From positions 1 to 62,540 of the forward strand of contig NZ_JAMBNR010000021.1 in assembly GCF_023715205.1 (NCBI RefSeq): a stretch of DNA of 62,540 bases. Reading direction: 5' to 3'. Below are positions 1-10,138 of the stretch, one piece after another. The notes under the pieces are model-generated. The model had not been told where the DNA came from. It ran no database searches and saw only the letters and a program-made list of their open reading frames with translations. The stretch's first letter is position 1; each line of letters starts with the position of its first letter. Source of the stretch: Mesobacillus maritimus (lineage in GTDB: Bacteria > Bacillota > Bacilli > Bacillales > Cytobacillaceae). A program made the position numbers and the translations under genes.

Positions 1-6
1 TAAATA

Positions 7-123
<117 letters not shown>

Positions 124-132
124 AAACGAAAA

Positions 133-159
133 GATAACCAATTTTGGTTGTCTTTTTTT
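133..159 (+). terminator. rrn operon intrinsic terminator
   Basis: Stem GATAACCA (133-140) with TGGTTGTC (145-152) and a four-base loop, followed by seven T residues. It lies directly after 5S, as expected for the end of an rrn operon. Confidence 0.9.
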
Positions 160-177
160 GTTTGGAAAGAAAATTTC

Positions 178-195
178 TATCTACTTAAGTAGATA
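178..195. repeat. Perfect 18-bp palindrome
   Basis: TATCTACTTAAGTAGATA is an exact palindrome in the gap between 5S and ctsR. It has no T tract, so it is not a terminator; it could be a protein-binding site or chance. A second inverted repeat, TACTAAT-ATA-ATTAGTA, lies at 279-295. The rest of the 160-416 gap holds only the ctsR promoters. Confidence 0.5.
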
Positions 196-256
196 AAATA
201 GTTTGAAAGTATGTTACCTTTCTGTGTTTTCCTTCAATAATTGTCGAACGAATTTC

Positions 257-281
257 GTTTATCTTTTTAGGACAAGGGTAC
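257..281 (+). promoter_or_regulatory. Candidate sigma-B promoter of the ctsR operon
   Basis: GTTTAT (257-262), a 13-base spacer and GGGTAC (276-281) resemble the sigma-B consensus GTTTAA-N12-15-GGGTAT. The B. subtilis clpC operon is known to have a sigma-B promoter upstream of its sigma-A promoter, and the arrangement here is the same. Assignment is by motif only. Confidence 0.55.
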
Positions 282-347
282 TAATATAATTAGTATATAA
301 GGTTTTACCCTTAGTAAAAATGGGCATAAATAGAACTGTCGCCAGAA

Positions 348-376
348 TTGCATAGGGGTATTTTTTTATGTATAAT
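348..376 (+). promoter_or_regulatory. Sigma-A promoter of the ctsR operon
   Basis: TTGCAT (348-353), 17-base spacer, perfect TATAAT (371-376). Predicted transcription start is near 383, inside the CtsR operator, so repressor binding would block initiation. Confidence 0.8.
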
Positions 377-379
377 AAA

Positions 380-396
380 TGTCAAAGATAGTCAAA
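380..396 (+). promoter_or_regulatory. CtsR operator
   Basis: Two direct heptamers, TGTCAAA and AGTCAAA, separated by GAT. This fits the CtsR consensus RGTCAAA-NAN-RGTCAAA with one deviation in the first base. It overlaps the predicted +1 of the sigma-A promoter, giving autoregulated heat-inducible control of ctsR-mcsA-mcsB-clpC. Confidence 0.88.
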
Positions 397-416
397 GTCA
401 GATTGGGGGAGGTTCT

Positions 417-878
417 GTGAGGAATATATCGGACATCATTGAAAATTACCTAAAAGCGGTATTGGAAATGAGTGACCAAGATCTCGTTGAAATTAAACGG
501 AGTGAAATTGCCGATAAATTTGAGTGCGTTCCATCCCAAATCAATTATGTTATAAATACACGATTTACAATTGAGCGGGGATATGTCGTTGAAAGTAAAC
601 GTGGTGGCGGTGGCTATATCCGAATTATGAAGGTTCAAACACATGATGAAGCCCATTTAATTGATCAACTCCTCGCTTTAGTTAATCACCGTATATCTCA
701 AGTTAGTGCTGAAAGTATTATTCTTCGGCTCATCGAGGAAAAAGTGATTACCGTTAGGGAAGGAAAGATTATGCAAAGTGTATTAGATCGTTCGGTTCTT
801 CATTTGGAATTGCCGCAGCGAGATGAGCTACGCTCTAGGATGCTTAGGGCTATGCTGATGGCCATAAAATATAAGTAA
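417..878 (+). CDS. ctsR: CtsR, class III heat-shock repressor
   Basis: Dimeric winged helix-turn-helix repressor of the clp genes; McsB, with McsA, controls its inactivation and ClpCP degrades it. The GTG at 417 is chosen because GGGGGAGG (405-412) precedes it and the product (153 aa, VRNISDIIE start) then matches the family's length of about 154. An upstream in-frame ATG at 348 would start within the promoter. The DNA-binding segment around residues 25-70 contains CVPSQINYVINTRF and the glycine-rich wing KRGGGGYIRI, both hallmarks of CtsR. The C-terminal domain carries the conserved RDELR stretch. First gene of a four-gene operon; 26 bases separate it from mcsA. Confidence 0.97.
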   Translation: MRNISDIIENYLKAVLEMSDQDLVEIKRSEIADKFECVPSQINYVINTRFTIERGYVVESKRGGGGYIRIMKVQTHDEAHLIDQLLALVNHRISQVSAESIILRLIEEKVITVREGKIMQSVLDRSVLHLELPQRDELRSRMLRAMLMAIKYK

Positions 879-904
879 TACTCTGTAAGTTACGAGGTGA
901 GAGC

Positions 905-1456
905 ATGATTTGCCAGGAATGTAATGAAAGACCGGCAACTCTCCATTTTACAAACTTTAGTAATGGGGAAAAGACAGAATTACATTTATGTGAACGTTGT
1001 GCGCAAGAACAAGGTGAAATGTTTTTAATGAATCAAGGAGCGGGATTTTCTATTAATCACTTTTTACAAGGGTTGTTGAATATGGACTCACCATTTCAAG
1101 CAAAAACAAAGGATCCATTTCAACAACAAGAAGAAGTCCTTCAATGTGAAAATTGCTCAATGACATTCCCGCAATTCTTAAAAGTGGGACGGTTTGGATG
1201 CAGTCATTGTTATGATACCTTTCGGGAGTATCTAATTCCGGTTACTCGCCGACTGCATAGTGGAAATACAACACACCATGGAAAAATTCCGAAGCGTGTT
1301 GGTGGAACGATTCAATTGCAAAGAAATATTGCCACCTTAAAACACACTTTAAGCGACTTGATTGCGAAAGAAGAGTTTGAAAAGGCAGTCGATGTTCGTG
1401 ATGAAATCCGTGCTTTAGAAAAACAATTGGCAGAAGAACGTAGGGGAGGGGAATAG
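905..1456 (+). CDS. mcsA: McsA, activator of the McsB arginine kinase
   Basis: Zinc-binding adaptor of 183 aa that stimulates McsB. Four CXXC pairs are visible: C3/C6, C29/C32, CENC near residue 87 and CSHC near 108. A C-terminal UVR-type coiled motif (roughly 140-175, with [20 protein letters not shown]) resembles the UvrB/UvrC interaction motif that ClpC also carries in its M region. The start follows GAGGTGAGAGC. Only 4 bases separate its stop from mcsB, which suggests coupled translation. Confidence 0.96.
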   Translation: MICQECNERPATLHFTNFSNGEKTELHLCERCAQEQGEMFLMNQGAGFSINHFLQGLLNMDSPFQAKTKDPFQQQEEVLQCENCSMTFPQFLKVGRFGCSHCYDTFREYLIPVTRRLHSGNTTHHGKIPKRVGGTIQLQRNIATLKHTLSDLIAKEEFEKAVDVRDEIRALEKQLAEERRGGE

Positions 1457-1460
1457 GTGT

Positions 1461-2531
1461 ATGTCTTTGGAGCGATTTATCAATCAGGCAGTGAGTTCCT
1501 GGATGAGCGAAGATGGACCCGATTCAGATATAGTTCTTAGTTCCCGTATCCGCCTTGCTAGAAATTTAAGTGATATAAAATTTCCTACCATTGCGACAAA
1601 GGATTCAGCAGAGGCCGTCATTCAGGCTATTAGGGAAAGAGTTATAGCTGGCCCATCCACACAGTTTGGCCCATTAGAACTGTTAAAGGTGGATGAAATT
1701 CAACCTCTCCAAAAAAGAGTGCTAGTTGAGAAACATTTAATCAGTCCGCACCTTGCGGAAAACTCCCTGAATGGGGCTTTTCTGTTATCAGAGAATGAAG
1801 AGATTAGCATTATGATTAATGAAGAAGACCATATAAGGATTCAATGTTTGTTTCCGGGACTTCAATTATCAGAGGCATTAAAAGTAGCCAACGATGTTGA
1901 TGACTGGTTAGAAGAAAAAATGAATTATGCATATGATGAACAATACGGCTATTTAACAAGCTGCCCGACTAACGTTGGTACAGGATTACGGGCATCGGTT
2001 ATGATGCACTTGCCTGGACTTGTCCTTACAAGACAAATGAATCGAATTTTACCGGCAATTAATCAATTAGGTCTAGTTGTTAGAGGAATTTATGGTGAAG
2101 GTAGCGAAGCTTTAGGTAATATCTTTCAAGTCTCAAACCAAACTACACTTGGCAAGTCAGAAGAGGATATTGTTGATGACCTAAAAGGGGTTGTAGCGCA
2201 AATAATTTCTCAGGAAAGGTCAGCTAGAGAAGCATTAGCGAAAACATCGAACATACAATTAGAAGATAGGGTATTTCGATCCTTTGGGGTTTTACAAAAT
2301 AGCCGAATCATTGAATCTAAAGAAGCGGCTAGCTGTCTTTCTGATGTTAGACTTGGAATTGATATGGGTTATATCAAAAATATTTCGAGAAACATTTTAA
2401 ACGAACTGATGATTTTAACACAGCCAGGATTTTTGCAACAATATGCTGGGGGTCCTCTCCGCCCGGATGATAGAGATATCCGCAGAGCGGCTTTAATAAG
2501 GGAAAGAATCCAAATGGAATCGAATGAATAA
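1461..2531 (+). CDS. mcsB: McsB, protein-arginine kinase
   Basis: Phosphorylates arginine residues on substrates such as CtsR, marking them for ClpC-ClpP degradation; 356 aa, close to B. subtilis McsB (363). It belongs to the guanido kinase fold: the nucleotide-binding SSRIRLARN is near residue 28 and the loop [12 protein letters not shown], with the conserved cysteine, is near residue 167. The C-terminal [12 protein letters not shown] region corresponds to the phospho-arginine-binding part. A strong AGGGGAGGGG lies before the ATG. It sits between mcsA and clpC, with 17 bases to clpC. Confidence 0.96.
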   Translation: MSLERFINQAVSSWMSEDGPDSDIVLSSRIRLARNLSDIKFPTIATKDSAEAVIQAIRERVIAGPSTQFGPLELLKVDEIQPLQKRVLVEKHLISPHLAENSLNGAFLLSENEEISIMINEEDHIRIQCLFPGLQLSEALKVANDVDDWLEEKMNYAYDEQYGYLTSCPTNVGTGLRASVMMHLPGLVLTRQMNRILPAINQLGLVVRGIYGEGSEALGNIFQVSNQTTLGKSEEDIVDDLKGVVAQIISQERSAREALAKTSNIQLEDRVFRSFGVLQNSRIIESKEAASCLSDVRLGIDMGYIKNISRNILNELMILTQPGFLQQYAGGPLRPDDRDIRRAALIRERIQMESNE

Positions 2532-2548
2532 TAAGGAGGATGAGCTTT

Positions 2549-4987
2549 ATGATGTTTGGACGGTTTACTGAAAGAGCGCAAAAAGTGCTAGCACTGGCAC
2601 AGGAAGAAGCAATTCGCCTTGGACATAATAATATTGGAACAGAGCATATTTTGTTGGGGCTTGTTCGCGAAGGAGAAGGCATCGCCGCAAAGGCACTTTA
2701 CGGACTAGGTCTTGGTTCTGAAAAGATTCAAAAGGAAGTTGAAAATCTGATAGGTAAAGGGCAAGAAGGTTCTCAAACAATCCATTATACGCCTAGAGCA
2801 AAGAAGGTTATTGAACTTTCCATGGATGAAGCGAGAAAATTGGGACATTCTTATGTTGGAACAGAACACATTCTCCTTGGCCTTATTCGTGAAGGAGAAG
2901 GAGTGGCAGCCCGAGTTTTAAATAATCTTGGGGTTAGTTTGAATAAAGCGCGCCAGCAAGTTCTACAACTTTTAGGGAGCAACGAAACATCTAGTCATCA
3001 AGGCGGAGGCGCAGTCAATGCAAACACACCTACGCTTGATAGCCTTGCACGGGATTTAACGGCAATTGCAAGAGAGGGAAGTCTTGATCCTGTTATTGGG
3101 CGAAGCAAAGAGATTCAAAGAGTCATTGAGGTGCTTAGTCGCCGTACCAAAAATAACCCAGTATTAATTGGCGAACCTGGTGTTGGAAAAACAGCAATTG
3201 CTGAAGGGCTTGCACAGCAAATCGTCAATAATGAAGTTCCTGAAATCCTTCGTGATAAGCGAGTTATGACCCTCGATATGGGTACGGTTGTTGCTGGTAC
3301 AAAGTACCGTGGTGAGTTTGAAGACCGTTTAAAGAAAGTCATGGATGAAATACGCCAAGCAGGAAATATCATTCTATTCATAGACGAGTTGCATACTTTG
3401 ATTGGCGCAGGTGGAGCAGAAGGAGCGATTGATGCTTCCAATATTTTAAAGCCATCTCTTGCACGTGGTGAGCTGCAGTGTATTGGGGCGACCACTCTTG
3501 ACGAGTATCGTAAATATATTGAAAAAGATGCAGCTTTAGAAAGGCGTTTCCAACCGATTACTGTTGATGAGCCAACAGCGGAAGAATCTGTTCAAATTTT
3601 AAAAGGTCTACGTGATCGTTATGAAGCGCATCACCGTGTATCCATTACTGATGAGGCAATTGAAGCAGCAGTGAAGCTTTCTGACCGCTATATCTCAGAT
3701 CGTTTCTTACCGGATAAAGCGATTGATTTAATTGATGAGGCAGGGTCTAAAGTCCGTCTTCGTTCTTATACAACACCACCTAATTTAAAAGAACTTGAGC
3801 AAAAACTCGAGGAAGTTCGTAAAGAAAAGGATGCTTCCGTTCAAAGCCAAGAGTTTGAAAAGGCTGCGTCTTTACGAGATACAGAACAGCGTCTTCGTGA
3901 ACAATTAGAAAATACGAAGAAAACATGGAAAGAAAAACAAGGGCAAGAAAATAGTGAAGTCACAGTAGAAGATATTGCGAATGTTGTCTCCAGCTGGACG
4001 GGTGTTCCAGTTTCAAGATTAGCTGAAACAGAGACCCAGAAGCTACTAAAGCTCGAGGAAATTTTACATTCGCGCTTAATTGGTCAAGAAGAAGCGGTTA
4101 AAGCTGTTTCAAAAGCTGTGCGACGTGCGAGAGCGGGTCTTAAAGACCCAAAACGACCAATTGGTTCATTCATTTTCCTAGGACCAACAGGTGTCGGAAA
4201 AACAGAATTAGCGCGAGCTTTAGCTGAAGCAATGTTTGGCGACGAAGATGCAATGATTCGCGTTGATATGTCTGAGTACATGGAAAAACATTCGACTTCA
4301 CGTCTAGTTGGTTCACCTCCAGGATATGTTGGATATGATGAAGGTGGACAATTAACAGAAAAAGTTCGTCGTAAGCCATACTCTGTCGTCCTCTTGGATG
4401 AAATTGAAAAGGCTCACCCAGATGTTTTCAATATTTTACTTCAAGTGCTTGAAGATGGGCGTTTAACAGACTCTAAAGGCCGTACGGTAGACTTCCGTAA
4501 CACAGTGCTTATTATGACGTCCAATGTTGGTGCCGAAGCATTAAAGCGCAATAAATACGTTGGCTTTAATATTCAAGATGGGGAGCAAGACTACAAAGAT
4601 ATGAAAGGGAAAGTGATGGAAGAGTTAAAGCGTGCCTTCCGTCCGGAATTCCTGAATCGTATTGATGAGATCATTGTTTTCCATGCACTCGAAAAAGAGC
4701 ACTTAAAACAAATTGTTACTCTTATGTCGGAGCAATTAATGAAGCGTCTTGAAGAACAAGATATTGACCTAGAATTAACGGAGAGTGCGAAGGAAAAAAT
4801 CGCGAATGAAGGCTATGATCCAGAGTATGGAGCTCGTCCTCTTCGCAGAGCGATTCAAAAGCATATCGAAGACCATCTCTCTGAGGAACTTTTAAAAGGA
4901 ACAGTGCTTAAAGGGCAAAAAGTCATTATTGACGTTGAGAATGATGAATTTACTGTTCAAACGCCAAAGACCGCTTTGAACAAATAA
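2549..4987 (+). CDS. clpC: ClpC, AAA+ unfoldase of the Clp protease
   Basis: Hexameric unfoldase that pairs with ClpP and adaptors (MecA, McsB) in general proteolysis, heat stress, competence and sporulation. Domains: two Clp_N repeats (about 1-145), AAA-1 with [10 protein letters not shown] near 205, a UVR/M region (about 415-455, [13 protein letters not shown]) and AAA-2 with [10 protein letters not shown] near 545. An in-frame ATG at 2540 abuts the Shine-Dalgarno AAGGAGG (2533-2539), so 2549 is chosen: spacing of 9 and [10 protein letters not shown] as in orthologs. Length is 812 aa. Last gene of the operon, followed by a strong terminator; radA starts 183 bases downstream. Confidence 0.97.
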   Translation: MMFGRFTERAQKVLALAQEEAIRLGHNNIGTEHILLGLVREGEGIAAKALYGLGLGSEKIQKEVENLIGKGQEGSQTIHYTPRAKKVIELSMDEARKLGHSYVGTEHILLGLIREGEGVAARVLNNLGVSLNKARQQVLQLLGSNETSSHQGGGAVNANTPTLDSLARDLTAIAREGSLDPVIGRSKEIQRVIEVLSRRTKNNPVLIGEPGVGKTAIAEGLAQQIVNNEVPEILRDKRVMTLDMGTVVAGTKYRGEFEDRLKKVMDEIRQAGNIILFIDELHTLIGAGGAEGAIDASNILKPSLARGELQCIGATTLDEYRKYIEKDAALERRFQPITVDEPTAEESVQILKGLRDRYEAHHRVSITDEAIEAAVKLSDRYISDRFLPDKAIDLIDEAGSKVRLRSYTTPPNLKELEQKLEEVRKEKDASVQSQEFEKAASLRDTEQRLREQLENTKKTWKEKQGQENSEVTVEDIANVVSSWTGVPVSRLAETETQKLLKLEEILHSRLIGQEEAVKAVSKAVRRARAGLKDPKRPIGSFIFLGPTGVGKTELARALAEAMFGDEDAMIRVDMSEYMEKHSTSRLVGSPPGYVGYDEGGQLTEKVRRKPYSVVLLDEIEKAHPDVFNILLQVLEDGRLTDSKGRTVDFRNTVLIMTSNVGAEALKRNKYVGFNIQDGEQDYKDMKGKVMEELKRAFRPEFLNRIDEIIVFHALEKEHLKQIVTLMSEQLMKRLEEQDIDLELTESAKEKIANEGYDPEYGARPLRRAIQKHIEDHLSEELLKGTVLKGQKVIIDVENDEFTVQTPKTALNK

Positions 4988-5004
4988 CAAGCCCAAATTA
5001 TAAT

Positions 5005-5038
5005 AAGAGGTATACGTATTGTTACGTATACCTCTTTT
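5005..5038 (+). terminator. Intrinsic terminator after clpC
   Basis: Perfect 14-bp stem AAGAGGTATACGTA (5005-5018) with TACGTATACCTCTT (5023-5036), TTGT loop, T residues at the 3' end. It ends the ctsR-clpC operon, so radA probably needs its own promoter or readthrough. Confidence 0.88.
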
Positions 5039-5121
5039 GCTAATCATAAGGATAGGCAGATAGAATATTCGCTTTTTCCTTTCTTTTTCTAATAGCGATA
5101 AACACAGTTTTACGTTTAAAT

Positions 5122-5146
5122 GGTTAAAATAGAAAAGTTAGGGTAA
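5122..5146 (+). promoter_or_regulatory. Possible sigma-B-like promoter of radA
   Basis: GGTTAA (5122-5127), 13-base spacer, GGGTAA (5141-5146) is similar to the sigma-B consensus. A sigma-A -10-like TAAAAT (5125-5130) overlaps but lacks a good -35. Weak call, made because the preceding terminator implies a promoter here. Confidence 0.3.
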
Positions 5147-5170
5147 TAGTCAAGTGAAGGGAAGAATAAA

Positions 5171-6550
5171 ATGGCGAAACGAAAAACAAAATTTATGTGC
5201 CAGGAGTGCGGCTATGAATCTCCTAAATGGATGGGGAGATGTCCGGGCTGTGGGCAATGGAATAAAATGGTCGAAGAAACTGAAGTTGTTGGAACTGGTC
5301 GGCGTGGGGCGTTTCAACACTCAGCATCAACGGGAGTTGCAGCGAAAGCAACGCCAATTACAAGCATCGAGACAGTAAGTGAGCCGAGAATTAAAACGGA
5401 ATTGGTTGAGTTAAATCGTGTCCTTGGTGGGGGAGTTGTCAAAGGTTCGTTAGTGTTAATTGGGGGCGACCCTGGAATTGGAAAATCGACTCTCTTGCTT
5501 CAGGTCTCACATCAATTAGCTAAAATTGACCACTCTGTCTTATATATATCTGGTGAAGAGTCTCTAAGGCAAACCAAGCTCCGCGCGGAACGTTTGGGAA
5601 TATCCTCTGAAAACTTACTTGTCTATTCAGAAACAAACTTGGAAGAAATAAGCCGGACAATCGAAAAAAATTCCCCGGATTTTGTCATTGTGGACTCAAT
5701 TCAAACCGTTTTCCATCCTGAAGTGACATCTGCTCCAGGTAGTGTTTCCCAAGTAAGGGAAAGTACCGCAGAACTTATGCGCATTGCCAAAACGAACGGA
5801 ATTGCCATTTTCATTGTTGGTCATGTCACAAAAGAAGGATCAATCGCTGGTCCTCGACTACTGGAACATATGGTGGATACTGTCTTATATTTTGAAGGGG
5901 AGCGTCATCATACGTATCGGATTTTGCGAGCAGTAAAGAACCGTTTTGGGTCAACAAATGAAATGGGGATTTTTGAAATGAAGGAAAAAGGACTTGAAGA
6001 AGTGGCAAATCCGTCAGAAATCTTTTTGGAGGAGCGTTCACAGGGAGCATCAGGTTCAACGGTTGTAGCCTCAATGGAGGGAACAAGACCAGTGTTAGTT
6101 GAGATTCAAGCTTTAATTTCCCCATCTAGCTACAACAATCCGCGGAGAATGGCAACAGGGATTGACCATAATCGGGTCAATTTATTGATGGCTGTTTTAG
6201 AAAAGAGAGTAGGCTTGCTCTTGGCTAATCAAGATGCTTATTTAAAAGTAGCTGGCGGAGTAAAGCTAGATGAACCGGCAATTGACTTAGCGGTTGCGAT
6301 TAGCATTGCATCCAGTTTCCGCGATAAGCCGACTCGTTCAACGGATTGCTTTATTGGTGAGGTCGGCCTTACAGGGGAAGTACGGCGAGTCTCACGGATT
6401 GAACAGCGTGTACAAGAAGCAGCAAAGCTAGGTTTCGAGAGAGTCATCCTGCCTGAGAATAATCTAGGTGGTTGGACGGCACCGAAAGGAGTTGCCTTAG
6501 TTGGCGTTTCCTCTGTGGGGGAGGCACTAAAAGTCACACTGGAGGGATAA
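5171..6550 (+). CDS. radA: RadA/Sms, branch-migration ATPase in DNA repair
   Basis: RecA-family helicase that processes recombination intermediates; 459 aa, normal length. The N-terminal zinc finger uses C10, C13, C24 and C27. Then come Walker [11 protein letters not shown] (around 92), the RadA-specific KNRFGS motif (about 257) and a C-terminal Lon-protease-like domain (about 290-455, no proteolytic role known). The start follows GAAGGGAAG. Its stop lies 5 bases before the TTG start of disA, and GGAGGG at the end of radA is the ribosome site of disA, so the two are translationally linked. In B. subtilis RadA also modulates DisA. Confidence 0.97.
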   Translation: MAKRKTKFMCQECGYESPKWMGRCPGCGQWNKMVEETEVVGTGRRGAFQHSASTGVAAKATPITSIETVSEPRIKTELVELNRVLGGGVVKGSLVLIGGDPGIGKSTLLLQVSHQLAKIDHSVLYISGEESLRQTKLRAERLGISSENLLVYSETNLEEISRTIEKNSPDFVIVDSIQTVFHPEVTSAPGSVSQVRESTAELMRIAKTNGIAIFIVGHVTKEGSIAGPRLLEHMVDTVLYFEGERHHTYRILRAVKNRFGSTNEMGIFEMKEKGLEEVANPSEIFLEERSQGASGSTVVASMEGTRPVLVEIQALISPSSYNNPRRMATGIDHNRVNLLMAVLEKRVGLLLANQDAYLKVAGGVKLDEPAIDLAVAISIASSFRDKPTRSTDCFIGEVGLTGEVRRVSRIEQRVQEAAKLGFERVILPENNLGGWTAPKGVALVGVSSVGEALKVTLEG

Positions 6551-6555
6551 AAGAA

Positions 6556-7629
6556 TTGGAAAATCGAAAAACCGAAAATCTAGCTTTGAGTGAAATTTTA
6601 CAATTTATCGCTCCTGGAACACCTTTAAGAGAAGGTATTGATAATGTCCTACGTGCGAATACTGGTGGTCTTATTGTTGTCGGTTTTGATGAGCGGGTTC
6701 AGGAGTTGGTAGATGGAGGATTTAAGATTAATTGTCAGTTTACACCAAGTTCATTGTATGAACTAGCAAAAATGGATGGGGCTATCATTTTAAATGAGAC
6801 AGGAAATGAGATCCTTTTTGCTAATGCACAGCTGGCTCCGAACTCAGAAGTGCCATCGACTGAAACAGGAATGCGCCACCGAACAGCTGAGCGAGTAGCG
6901 AAACAAACAAGGTCACTTGTCATTGCGATTTCACAACGAAGAAATGTGATCACGCTATATCAAGGGAATTTGCGCTATTCATTAAAGGACATCTCTGTGA
7001 TTTTAACGAAAGCCAATCTTGCTACCCAAACACTTGAAAAATACAAAATTGTATTAGAGCAAAGTATCACCAATTTGGGATTGCTAGAATTTGAAGAATT
7101 AGTTACATATAATGATTTGCTGCAAGTGCTACATCGGTTTGAGATGGTGTTACGAATTAAGAATGAACTATTAGCTTATTTAAGTGAACTTGGAATTGAA
7201 GGCCGTCTTATCCGCTTACAAATGCAGGAGATAATGACGGATATGGAGATTGAAGCCAATCTAATTATCAAGGATTATGTAAAAGATGAGGAGATTAAAT
7301 CAGAAGAGGTTTTGACCCGCTTTCAAGAGTTGGCTAAATCAGGCGTAGTGGAGGATACCATTTTGCTAAAGCTATTAGGGTACCAAGGTTATGTTCATCT
7401 TGAAGAGGTAATTTGTCCACGAGGCTATCGTATGTTAAATAAAATTCCACGCCTTCCGCCTGTTATTATCGAGAATTTAGTCGATCATTTTCAAGGTTTC
7501 AGTGGAATTGTTTCGGCTTCAGTAAGTGATTTAGATGAAGTAGAAGGGATTGGCGAAGTTAGGGCGAAAAAGATAAAAGAAGGGCTGAAACGAATTCTCG
7601 AACAACTGATATCCGATCGCCATATTTAA
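6556..7629 (+). CDS. disA: DisA, DNA-scanning diadenylate cyclase
   Basis: Octameric DNA-scanning protein that makes c-di-AMP from two ATP and signals DNA integrity, notably before sporulation. The TTG at 6556 is chosen because GGAGGG (6541-6546) lies 9 bases before it and the product (357 aa) matches the B. subtilis length of 360; upstream in-frame ATGs would lie within radA. The N-terminal DAC domain has the catalytic DGA (KMDGAIIL, about residue 76) and RHR (GMRHRTAER, about 106) motifs. A linker helix bundle and a C-terminal helix-hairpin-helix ([12 protein letters not shown]) for branched DNA follow. 164 bases separate it from yacL. Confidence 0.96.
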   Translation: MENRKTENLALSEILQFIAPGTPLREGIDNVLRANTGGLIVVGFDERVQELVDGGFKINCQFTPSSLYELAKMDGAIILNETGNEILFANAQLAPNSEVPSTETGMRHRTAERVAKQTRSLVIAISQRRNVITLYQGNLRYSLKDISVILTKANLATQTLEKYKIVLEQSITNLGLLEFEELVTYNDLLQVLHRFEMVLRIKNELLAYLSELGIEGRLIRLQMQEIMTDMEIEANLIIKDYVKDEEIKSEEVLTRFQELAKSGVVEDTILLKLLGYQGYVHLEEVICPRGYRMLNKIPRLPPVIIENLVDHFQGFSGIVSASVSDLDEVEGIGEVRAKKIKEGLKRILEQLISDRHI

Positions 7630-7796
7630 GGTTTCTTCTTTCAACCTATAGATAGTAGCCTCTATGAAAGTATGAAGATGTAATTATTACAGCCTCATGT
7701 GAACTCATTTCCTTTTTTACAGTTGGGTAAATTAATTGGTTAGTCAAGGTTTCAATTTTTTGAAATTGTTTATAATGATAATTAGGAGGTGATGTG

Positions 7797-8879
7797 ATGT
7801 TAAGGCGTATTATCCAAGCTTGTTTCTTAATTATTGGAGGAACACTTGGGATATTCTTGATTCCCGATTTAATTTGGTTAATTGAACTCGAGAATATTTC
7901 CTTTTTAGCAAATCCGTATGTTTCTGCTATACTTGGTGCACTTATTTTTTATTTCATTACTTTTTGGGCTGTTGATTATGTAACCAATTTTATCAAATGG
8001 CTTGAGGAGTCATTAATTAAAGCGCCACTAGCCGATTTATTGTCTGGCGGTGTCGGGCTATTCTTTGGATTATTGGTTGCCTTTCTAATTGGTTTTGCCT
8101 TTAATGCGATCCAAGTTCCAGTTTTTAATACGGTAGCGCCAATACTCTTAACACTTGTTTTTGGTTATCTTGGTTTTCAGGTAGGTTTTAAAAAACGCGA
8201 TGAACTTCTAGGACTATTTTCGAGTCGAAAGAAAAAGTCAGGGGAAGAGGATGTCGAAGCAAAACCAGTAAGCACATGGAAAATTCTTGATACCAGTGTC
8301 ATTATTGATGGAAGAATTGCTGATATTTGTCAAACGGGTTTTTTAGAAGGTACGATTATTATTCCGCAGTTTGTACTTGAGGAATTGCAGCATATTGCTG
8401 ACTCTTCTGATGTGTTAAAACGTAACCGTGGACGACGTGGTCTTGATATTTTGAATCGAATCCAAAAAGAATTAGCCATTCAAGTTGACATCTATGAAGG
8501 GGACTTTGAAGACATCCACGAGGTCGATTCCAAACTCGTTAAGTTAGCAAAGTTAACAAACGGGGTTGTCGTAACGAATGATTTTAACTTAAATAAAGTT
8601 TGTGAACTACAAGGTGTAGCTGTATTAAATATTAATGACTTGGCAAATGCGGTTAAGCCAGTTGTTTTACCAGGAGAAGAGTTAAACATCCAAGTGATAA
8701 AAGATGGCAAAGAGCATAATCAAGGAATTGCCTATTTGGATGATGGTACAATGATTGTGGTTGAAGAAGGCCGCAATTATATTGGCAAACGAATTGAGGT
8801 TTTGGTCACAAGTGTACTTCAAACCTCAGCGGGCAGAATGATTTTTGCCAAACCAAAATTACTAGAAAAAGCGCTATAG
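7797..8879 (+). CDS. yacL: YacL, membrane PIN-TRAM domain protein
   Basis: Conserved firmicute protein, 360 aa, annotated as a PilT-type ATPase or PIN nuclease; its role is not settled. Four predicted membrane helices occupy the first 115 residues. A PIN domain follows ([13 protein letters not shown], about 161-173; TNDFNLNKV carries a further acidic site), then a C-terminal TRAM domain. ATG 7797 is preferred over the GTG at 7794 because AGGAGG (7784-7789) gives a 7-base spacing and orthologs begin MLRRI/MLKRI. A TATAAT at 7771-7776 lies upstream, without a convincing -35. Twenty bases separate it from ispD. Confidence 0.9.
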   Translation: MLRRIIQACFLIIGGTLGIFLIPDLIWLIELENISFLANPYVSAILGALIFYFITFWAVDYVTNFIKWLEESLIKAPLADLLSGGVGLFFGLLVAFLIGFAFNAIQVPVFNTVAPILLTLVFGYLGFQVGFKKRDELLGLFSSRKKKSGEEDVEAKPVSTWKILDTSVIIDGRIADICQTGFLEGTIIIPQFVLEELQHIADSSDVLKRNRGRRGLDILNRIQKELAIQVDIYEGDFEDIHEVDSKLVKLAKLTNGVVVTNDFNLNKVCELQGVAVLNINDLANAVKPVVLPGEELNIQVIKDGKEHNQGIAYLDDGTMIVVEEGRNYIGKRIEVLVTSVLQTSAGRMIFAKPKLLEKAL

Positions 8880-8899
8880 AGGATAGGAGATAACAGATT

Positions 8900-9589
8900 A
8901 TGGCTTACCAAGTCATTATTCCTGCCGCGGGGCAAGGGAAACGAATGGGAGCAGGGAGAAATAAGCTTTTTTTGACGCTTGAAGAAATACCTATTTTGAT
9001 TCATACGTTAAGAGTATTTGATGAAGATGAAGAATGTAAGGGAATTATCTTATCGATTCATCAAGACGATGAGAAGCCCTTTAAGGAATTATTAAAAGAG
9101 TATAGGATTCAGAAGGTAACAAAGCTTGTTCATGGAGGCAAAGAACGCCAGGACAGTGTTTATAATGGTGTGAAGGCTGCCCAAGCTGATGGAGTCGTTC
9201 TCGTGCATGATGCCGCAAGACCATTTGTTCGCCAAGAGACGATTCATCAGCTTGTACAAGCGGCTCAGAATGTGGGAGCTGCAATTGTTGCAGTCCCCGT
9301 TAAGGACACGATTAAAAAGGCAGAGCAGCAAGTTGTTTCTGAGACAATTGAGCGTTCTAGCTTGTGGGCGGTTCAAACCCCACAAGCTTTTCGCATTTCT
9401 ATTCTTAGAGACGCTCATGAAAAAGCAGTGGAAGACCAGTTTACTGGGACAGATGATGCAAGTCTTGTTGAAAGGCTTCCACATAAAGTCGTCATTATTG
9501 AGGGAGATTATGATAATATTAAGCTGACGACACCAGAAGATGTTTATTTTGCAGAAGCAATATTAAAAAAACGAAAACAATTAGGATAA
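8900..9589 (+). CDS. ispD: 2-C-methyl-D-erythritol 4-phosphate cytidylyltransferase
   Basis: MEP-pathway enzyme that couples CTP and methylerythritol phosphate to give CDP-ME, a step toward isoprenoids such as undecaprenyl phosphate and quinones. The 229-aa protein shows the N-terminal nucleotide-binding loop IPAAGQGKRMG, HDAARPFV and a C-terminal TGTDDASLVE stretch, all typical. RBS is AGGATAGGAG. It is followed by ispF 46 bases on; the two are adjacent or fused in many bacteria. Confidence 0.95.
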   Translation: MAYQVIIPAAGQGKRMGAGRNKLFLTLEEIPILIHTLRVFDEDEECKGIILSIHQDDEKPFKELLKEYRIQKVTKLVHGGKERQDSVYNGVKAAQADGVVLVHDAARPFVRQETIHQLVQAAQNVGAAIVAVPVKDTIKKAEQQVVSETIERSSLWAVQTPQAFRISILRDAHEKAVEDQFTGTDDASLVERLPHKVVIIEGDYDNIKLTTPEDVYFAEAILKKRKQLG

Positions 9590-9635
9590 ACAGCTTCATT
9601 GGGACTGATTATTGATTAAAAGGAGCTATTAACAG

Positions 9636-10112
9636 ATGTTTCGAATTGGACAAGGTTTCGATGTGCATCAACTAACCGAGGGTCGTCCGCTGATCATCGG
9701 AGGAGTTACGATTCCATATGAAAAGGGATTATTAGGCCATTCGGATGCCGATGTGTTATTACATACGATAGCGGATGCCGCTCTAGGAGCAATCGGTGAA
9801 GGAGACATAGGTAAACATTTTCCTGATACAGACCCATTGTTTAAGGATGCGGATTCCGCAAAGCTACTTGAGCATGTATGGGGAATTGTAAAGGATAAAG
9901 GCTATCGTCTTGTAAATATTGATTGCACAATCATTGCTCAAAGGCCTAAAATGGCACCATACATTGAACCAATTAAAGAAAGAATCGCCACTCTTCTCGA
10001 GGGAGCGGTTGATCAAGTAAATGTGAAAGCTACTACAACAGAGAAGTTAGGCTTTGCTGGACGTGGAGAAGGGATTGCGGCTCAGGCAGTCATCTTGCTA
10101 CAGAAAGTTTAA
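9636..10112 (+). CDS. ispF: 2-C-methyl-D-erythritol 2,4-cyclodiphosphate synthase
   Basis: Trimeric enzyme that cyclises CDP-ME 2-phosphate to MEcPP, releasing CMP. The 158-aa protein has the zinc ligands in GFDVH (D9, H11) and the later GHSDADVL histidine (near 43), the ATTTEKLGF substrate loop and the C-terminal [15 protein letters not shown] precedes the ATG. It functions with the adjacent ispD; gltX starts 26 bases downstream. Confidence 0.96.
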   Translation: MFRIGQGFDVHQLTEGRPLIIGGVTIPYEKGLLGHSDADVLLHTIADAALGAIGEGDIGKHFPDTDPLFKDADSAKLLEHVWGIVKDKGYRLVNIDCTIIAQRPKMAPYIEPIKERIATLLEGAVDQVNVKATTTEKLGFAGRGEGIAAQAVILLQKV

Positions 10113-10138
10113 GTGGATTGAGTTTAGGAGGAGTTACA

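Noticed and set aside
3115-3495. Long antisense frame inside clpC, with similar antisense frames in rpoB, rpoC, fusA and tuf
   Set aside because: These are shadows caused by strong codon bias in highly expressed genes; none has its own ribosome site or a recognisable product.
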